Under the pieces are notes generated by a model that ran no database searches, was not told the DNA's origin, and saw nothing but the letters and a program-made list of their open reading frames with translations. Source: Aselliscus stoliczkanus (lineage: Eukaryota; Chordata; Mammalia; Chiroptera; Hipposideridae). From it: DNA of 64,000 nucleotides. Position numbers and translations under genes: made by a program. Shown one piece after another: positions 58,430-64,000 of this stretch (its first letter is position 1; every line of letters starts with the position of its first letter). The stretch spans positions 122,438,434 through 122,502,433 of the forward strand of contig CM066727.1 of the NCBI GenBank assembly GCA_033961575.1, in the 5' to 3' direction.

Positions 58430-58649
58430 TGGTTATTGAGCATTTTATAATGTGCCAAGTATAGTGCAGATGATTTTTATACATTAGCTCATGGAAACTG
58501 GCACTTTGTCCTATTATTGTACTTTTCAAGGCGAATTAAAATATGCTGCATAAGCATCTGTGTTCTCTAGATCCTGTCTCCACTGCAGTCTCCTGAGTGC
58601 AGGGCTTATATTCATTTTGGTATCCCAGTACCTGCACATATCAGGCATT
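58430..58649 (+). repeat. MIR fragment and L2 3' end
   Basis: TTGAGCATTTTATAATGTGC and CATTAGCTCATGGAAACTGG (58435-58500) are MIR text. GAGTGCAGGGCTTATATTCA and AGGCATTCAATAAATGTCTG (58595-58663) are L2 3' text. Confidence 0.7.
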
Positions 58650-58869
58650 CAATAAATGTCTGGTAGGGCCGGCCGAGTGGCTCAGTTGGTTAAGAGCTCG
58701 CTCAAGAGTGCAAGCTGAGCTCTGAGCAACGGCGGTTCGATGCCAGCCCAAGCTGAGTTGCCGTTGAGCTGCCAACAGGTAGCAGGATGGCTCAGCTTAA
58801 AAAAAAAAACAAAAAAAAAAACGTGGGGTCCTCTGTCACTACCTCACTCCTTGCAATAAATGTCTGGTA
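58650..58869 (+). mobile_element. Short SINE (second head type) with 3' trailer
   Basis: The 16-bp TSD CAATAAATGTCTGGTA is perfect at 58650-58665 and 58854-58869. The SINE head (58666, GGCCGGCCGAGTGGCTCAG) has one tRNA-like unit, then an A-rich tail to about 58822. After the tail come 32 more bases (58823-58853, starting CGTGGGGTCC) still inside the TSD, so they were carried in with the SINE. Confidence 0.93.
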
Positions 58870-58969
58870 TATAAATAGAAACAACTTGAAGGAACAAAAT
58901 CATAACATTTCCAAGTTCTAAAAAAAATTATTATGATAGTACTACTTTGATACTGTGGTATTTCTAATA

Positions 58970-59340
58970 ACAAAATCTGGAAACAAACTACATCCCAACT
59001 ATAGGGGAACAGTTAAATATAAGCAACAGTATAACTATTCTGTGATATTAGGATACCCTTAAAAATAAAAATTTTTGAAGAGACACTTTGTAACCTTGAG
59101 AAAAAGTGTGGCAATGTCAGGTAAAAATGTCATGATATTAAATTGTATATATACAGTTTGGTGGCAACCATGTTAAAGAAGGAATATTATTCATAGAGAT
59201 GGAAAGTTACCTGAAAGAAAAGTACCAAAGTTCTAATAGTAGTTAAGATAGAATAATTATGGATGCTTTTTTTCTTTTCCACATGTTTATTGAACTTTTA
59301 TATTAAAAATGTAAACACGATTTTAAAAGAAAACAACAAA
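58970..59340 (+). repeat. Old L1 3' region, sense
   Basis: ATCTGGAAACAAACTACATC and ATAGGGGAACAGTTAAATAT, then later GATGGAAAGTTACCTG and TTTTTTTCTTTTCCACATG, follow the order of old L1 ORF2-tail and 3' UTR text. Confidence 0.55.
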
Positions 59341-59412
59341 GATAGCATTACCATTGGTTAACGACATAATGGGTGATATTTATTTATTTAGCTGGTCCTC
59401 ACTGTCAAAAAT

Positions 59413-60776
59413 GTTCACCATAGAAGTAAAAGAAAAAATGAACATATGGGATTATATCAGACTTAAAAGTTTTTTCACAACAAAGGAAACCATTAATAAA
59501 ACAAAAAGGAAGCCTACTGAATGGGAGAATATATTTGCCAACGATATATCTGATAAGGGGTTAATATCCAAAATTTATAAAACACTCATGAAACTCAACA
59601 CCAAAAAAACAAACAACCCAATTAAAAAATGGGCAGAAGATATGAAGAGACATTTCTCTAAAGAGGACATACAGATGGCCAACAGGCATATGAAAAAAAG
59701 TTCAACCTCACTGGTCATTAGGGAAATGCAAATAAAAACCACCATGAGATACCACCTCACTCCAGTCAGAATGGCTATCATCAACAAATCAACAAACAAC
59801 AAGTGCTGGCGGGGCTGTGGGGAAAAGGGGACCCTGCTGCACTGTTGGTGGGACTGCAGATTGGTGCAGCCACTATGGAAGTCAGTATGGAGGTATCTCA
59901 AAGAACTGGAAATAGAGCTACCGTTTGACCCAGCAATTCCACTCTTAGGTATATATCCTGAAAAAACCAAGACACTTATTCAAAAAAAGTTATACACCCC
60001 GATGTTCATAGCAGCACAATTTACAATAGCTAAGACTTGGAAACAACCAAAATGCCCGTCAGTAGATGACTGGATTAAGAAACTGTGGTATATTTATACA
60101 ATGGAGTATTACTCCGCTATAAAGAAGAATGAAATTGTGCCATTTGCAATGATATGGATGGACCTAGAGACTATAATGTTAAGTGAAATAAGTCAGTCAG
60201 AGAAGGACAAATACCATATGATCTCACTTATATGTGGAATATGAAAAACTGTATGAATGAGCAAAGTAAACAGAAACTGTCTCATAGATATAGAGGAAAA
60301 ATCAGGGTTGCTAATTTGGAGAGGAATGGGGATGAGGGAGAAAGGGAAGGGATTAGACAGCAAAAATAGGCAACTACAATATTGCTACTGGGATAGGAAA
60401 AACAGTTTGGGGAATATAATTAATAATGTTGTAAATATTCTGTGGAATGTCAGATGATCATAGGTCTTGTTAGGGAGACCATTTCATGGATGGAGTAGAG
60501 GTTTGATCACTGCACTGTATTACTAAAGTGGAGGTGGTATACCTACTGTAATTGAATATATATAGATAGTCACGGGATGTGGATTATACTGTGGAAGAGA
60601 GTCAGAGGAAGAGTAATAGATATATATGATATGGGGGGGTGTGGGGTGGTGTATTGGGGGTGGGAGGTTGTCACTTTGAGGGGTAAAATGTATAACTATT
60701 GCACTGTGTTGTACACCTGAAACTAATTAAAAATAAAATTAAATTAAATTAAAAAAAAAAAAAAAAGTTCACCATA
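59413..60776 (+). mobile_element. Young 5'-truncated L1 with TSDs
   Basis: The TSD GTTCACCATA is perfect at 59413-59422 and 60767-60776. The L1 runs from 59423 (ORF2 C-terminal region) through its stop at 60242-60244 and a complete 3' UTR to a poly(A) at about 60751-60766. Its 3' UTR has a G-rich stretch near 60637-60670 and ends GTACACCTGAAACTAATT. It is the best local reference for the L1 3' UTR in the other copies. Confidence 0.95.
59423..60244 (+). CDS. L1 ORF2p C-terminal segment, open frame
   Basis: This is the last 273 or so codons of L1 ORF2, with no stop or frameshift. The frame can be read further left to 59354, but those 23 codons are target-site DNA from before the insertion, so they are excluded. 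The C-terminal domain carries the cysteine-rich motif C-x3-C-x7-H-C-x3-C at 59804-59857. It includes landmarks such as [16 protein letters not shown] and IPLLGIYPE. The endonuclease and reverse transcriptase domains are missing, so no protein function is expected. Confidence 0.9.
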   Translation, partial: EVKEKMNIWDYIRLKSFFTTKETINKTKRKPTEWENIFANDISDKGLISKIYKTLMKLNTKKTNNPIKKWAEDMKRHFSKEDIQMANRHMKKSSTSLVIREMQIKTTMRYHLTPVRMAIINKSTNNKCWRGCGEKGTLLHCWWDCRLVQPLWKSVWRYLKELEIELPFDPAIPLLGIYPEKTKTLIQKKLYTPMFIAAQFTIAKTWKQPKCPSVDDWIKKLWYIYTMEYYSAIKKNEIVPFAMIWMDLETIMLSEISQSEKDKYHMISLICGI

Positions 60777-61924
60777 AACATGTGTACCTTTCTAATTAAG
60801 AGTTTTCTAAAATAATAGAGCAAAATAATGGCAGTAAAATTAAAATCTACATCTTCCTGCCCCCCACCCCCCATGGTTCAAAAGACCCCCATTTGGATCA
60901 AATATATAAATATCACTGTGAAATTCCTCGAAATCATATTTGGCCTAAATGATGGCTTGCTTGACAGCTGTAACTGTCACGTTCTAAAGCAGACTGTGAA
61001 TAATAATAACACTGAAAGTTTGGTTGTTTGACTTCAGTGTTGGTTTGATTTACAGAGAGGCAGAAGCCTTCTTACGTCAGCTAGATGTGAATTGTAGAGC
61101 CCAGCAGGTCACACTGTTGGAACAAGTCGTGCTAGAACAGACACACCTGATACATTTAACAGAACAGAGACCCACTTACTGGGAAGGCCCTGCCATTCAG
61201 AAATATCAATGGGCTGTGTGTTGGGAAAGCTTTCCTTTTGGAGTCCCCTATCAGGGTTTCACATTTGAACTTTCTTCAGATGTGAAGAAAGATTTAGATT
61301 GTCTCTGTATTGAGGGTTCTCTTCTTGTTCACCCTGCCTGGCCATTTCTCCTCCCCCTTTTCCTCCCCCTCTCCTTCCTCCTGCCCTACTCCTCCCCCTC
61401 CCTTTCCTCCTCCCCTTCCCCCTTTGACTTCCTTTTCCCCACCACTCTTATAATTCTTAGGTGCCTTGCTTCTTAATTATTTGTTCTCACAATTCTACCA
61501 AAGATGAGCGGCATCTTTTGCAAGGCATCCTGTTAGCAGACGTTTTCCAAATTGTTTTAAACAACCTCCTTTAGTGTATACTTTGCACAGCTCCTGGGTT
61601 CAATTAACCTTCATTGTTCAGAAGAGAACTGCCCAGACAATTTCTGGTGGGATAACACTGGACCTTTCCATTGACTAACAACAAAATAATAATAAATGTA
61701 AACACTAAAAGAGCATTAAGTGCTTCTGATTCTGCACAAGTTAGGAGAGGTTATTTGCACAGCTCAGCATTAATGATCAATGAATTAGCAGAATTCCTGG
61801 TCCTATTGGAATAATCTCCTGAGCACAGAGAAAACAGTTTGTGAAAGGGGCTGGGCTGTCCAGATGGGCCTGTCCCCACTGTCCTAGTTCTGTGAGAAAG
61901 AAATGAAAGGGGGAAGGGAAAGAA
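60777..61924. other. Intergenic sequence with a long pyrimidine tract
   Basis: No convincing exon. Bases 61341-61440 are almost pure C and T. An open frame at 61024-61476 is discussed under rejected items. Confidence 0.5.
61341..61440. repeat. Polypyrimidine tract
   Basis: About 100 bases, mostly C and T, made of CCTCC and CCCTTT blocks with only a few purine breaks. It is not a simple tandem repeat. Confidence 0.85.
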
Positions 61925-62150
61925 TATTGGTTCAGCACCTACTACATTCCAGAAATTGGGCATGGGGCTCTCACAACTTCCATGTACTTAATCCTTCCAG
62001 CAATCCTTCAAAGCGGAATTGTGCTCAGCCTTGTTGTTCCTAATGAAAAACCGGAAGCTCAGAGAGAGTGGGTAGGAGTCTGACCTGTGCCACACAGCCG
62101 GGGAGTGGCAAACTTGGAAGTGAACACTTGAACTCAGGGCTTTATGAGTC
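61925..62150 (+). repeat. MIR element
   Basis: GCACCTACTACATTCCAGAA, ACTTAATCCTTCCAGCAATC, AAAAACCGGAAGCTCAGAGA, CTGTGCCACACAGCCGGGGA and CTTGAACTCAGGGCTTTATG appear in MIR order, nearly full length. Confidence 0.8.
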
Positions 62151-62894
62151 CAAAATCTGTCATGTTCTCATTAGAGCAGTTGCACAGCGTGGTTAAACAG
62201 ATAGCAAAAACATCTCAGGTTATTACAGACAAAAAAGCAAGGTACAGGTCATCTCTGTGGCTGATGTCACTCTCCTGCTGCCACGGACTCCAGGGCTCAC
62301 TCCCACACTGTATCATGTGGACCTGAGATGAGAAGTCTCCTTATCCTTGATGGACTCCAGGGAGTCATGACCTTAGGAATCAAGATTTACAACCACTGCC
62401 CTAATCTTGACTTGCTGACCCTGTGTCATTTCAGTAGGGGCTGGCCCAACGACTAGCAAGGACTTGAAAGCCAGTGGAGGCATTCTCTATCCCTAAGCAA
62501 CTGCATCTTTTTTTTTTTTTTCAAATTCCACCACACCTGCTTTCCCCCTCTCCAAAACATCCTATTGAAATGTATAGACTCTTTAAAAGGTAAGACATGA
62601 AACTCCTTTAGTTCCCAGTATCCTGGAAGGAGGTAGTTGGGCAAGACCCATAGGCCAGTGCTTGAGTAAAGAACCATGTAGATGAGTTCTAGAAGAGAAA
62701 TTTCTCCTTTACCACATCATCCCTCACTTTGCATTCAGTCCTATCTTTATGTTTCAGCTTTCCTCTTGGTAAAAAAAAATCAGTAATAATGGGACATTAG
62801 GAACAGTTTAAACCCACTATAAATGGAAACCTAAAATGAAGTCAAATGATTGGTTTTGCAGAACCAGGAATCCCATTAACTTCTAACACTTACT
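62151..62894. other. Intergenic sequence, nothing recognised
   Basis: No exon or confident repeat. Confidence 0.45.
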
Positions 62895-63410
62895 TTTTAA
62901 TAAACATTTAATTTTAAAATAGTTTTAGATTTATAGGAAAGTTGTACAGATAGCACAGAGAGTTCTCATATATCTGACACCCAGTTTCCCTACTGGTAAT
63001 CTTACATCAGCATGACACATATGTTACAACTAATGGATAAAAAATGATATATTATTATTCACTAAAGCCCATACTCTATTCAGATTTTCTTAGTTTTTAC
63101 CTCATGTCCTTTTCTGTTCCAGGATCCCATCCAGAATATCATATTATGTTAGTTGTCTCATTAGGCTCCTCTAGATTGTGACAATTTCTCACACTTTCCT
63201 TGTTTTTGATGACCTTGACAGTTTGAGGAATACTGGTCAGGTATTTTATAGCATGTTTTTCAATTTGGACTTATTTGATGTTTTTCTCATGTTTTTACAG
63301 GGATTATGGGTTTGGGGGAGAACAACTACAGGGGTAAATTGCCCTTCTCATCACATCATATCAAGGGTATGTGACATATCATTATTGACTTAACATTTAT
63401 CTTTAAAGAT
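62895..63410 (-). mobile_element. Old L1 3' region, antisense
   Basis: TTTTAGATTTATAGGAAAGT, GACACCCAGTTTCCCTACTG, TTAGTTGTCTCATTAGGCTC and TTTTTGATGACCTTGACAG are antisense 3' UTR text of the same old L1 type as 45651-46330. Confidence 0.75.
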
Positions 63411-64000
63411 AATAAATCATGTGGTAAGCTGGTATGAACCAGAACTGGACCTGTACGTTTTCTAAAATAATTCAGCTGGCACAAAATCAGATTGCCAAAT
63501 TCTCTCGAAACAAACGAATGTTTCATTCAGTCCAAGTCCCTGGCTATCAGGTTTAACAAGCTCCTTCTGCAGAAAACATTTGGAGTTCCTAAGAAAAAAA
63601 TGGCTGTCTTAAATATAGAATGTAGTTAGGATGCTACCTATGAGGAATTTTACTAAACTGAGAGCAAGCAAGTGAGTAAGCACTGTCATTAGAGAATACC
63701 AGCTGTGGATCCCCTGCCTGTCTAACCTGCAGGACTCAAGTTCCCGGAAGACAATATTGACAATGAACCCGACTTTCACATTTCCTGCCTAGCCCAAATT
63801 GATAACATTTCCAAACTGCTGAGCTGCTCCCAGGAGCCTGCACCATTACCTTGTAGGGAAAACGCTGGCAGAATCACTTTTCATTTGTGTTACATAAGAA
63901 CATCATCTTCATTTCAATGATTTAACCCTGCTTAAATTTAGCTGTCAGCCCTTAAAGTTATCTGAGCAGCTTTCAAACTCAGAAAGGAAAGAGGCATGCC
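63411..64000. other. Intergenic sequence, nothing recognised
   Basis: No exon or confident repeat up to the window end. Confidence 0.45.

Noticed and set aside
59354..59422. First 23 codons of the long L1 frame
   Set aside because: They lie outside the TSD-bounded L1 and are host DNA that happens to be open.
61024..61476. A 150-codon open frame with an upstream TTTGATTTACAG that looks like a splice acceptor
   Set aside because: The peptide matches no family I know, ends in low-complexity leucine, serine and proline from the pyrimidine tract, and lies in what should be intergenic sequence. No donor site in a useful place was seen.

Overview
The window is a vertebrate nuclear, non-repeat-masked genomic segment from a placental mammal, most likely a bat of the horseshoe or leaf-nosed group (Rhinolophoidea). 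The clade call rests on the many tRNA-derived SINEs: heads beginning GGGCCGGCC, and 3' tails that read as AATAAA followed by TCTT. These resemble the Rhin-1 type SINEs I know from those bats. It is a recognition from memory, not a database match. There are no bacterial genes, operons, CRISPR arrays or phage genes.

The only protein-coding gene I can support is the 3' end of POC1B, a centriole protein, on the plus strand. Its penultimate exon (22317-22535, 73 codons) and terminal exon (25843-25947, 34 codons plus stop) join in phase 0. A 3' UTR of about 1.4 kb ends near 27355. Bases 1-22316 are then POC1B intron, in which I found no further exon. Bases 27360-64000 look intergenic; in human the POC1B 3' end faces DUSP6 across a gap larger than this window.

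Everything else that is recognisable is transposon-derived. 0-9 kb: a U6 snRNA fused to an ORF1-only L1 with perfect target-site duplications (TSDs), several SINEs, and antisense L2. 9-22 kb: an old U6-L1 fusion, L2, an MLT1-type LTR, two long SINEs and antisense L1. 22-31 kb: POC1B exons, MER5A copies, L2 and two LTR candidates. 31.7-38.7 kb: one old antisense L1 that has absorbed a mariner (itself split by a solo LTR), a SINE, and a second L1 with a possible 3' transduction; that second L1 carries a SINE and a SINE-L1 fusion. 38.7-48.5 kb: mostly unique sequence. 48.5-64 kb: L2, L1 and SINE copies, a 5'-inverted L1, and a young 5'-truncated L1 with an intact ORF2 tail.

The most interesting signal is that three separate insertions look like template-switch products of the L1 machinery: two U6-L1 fusions of very different age and one SINE-L1 fusion. 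In the young U6 case and the SINE case the non-L1 RNA's exact 5' end abuts one TSD and the L1 poly(A) abuts the other. I see no unknown enzymatic system or novel gene cluster.
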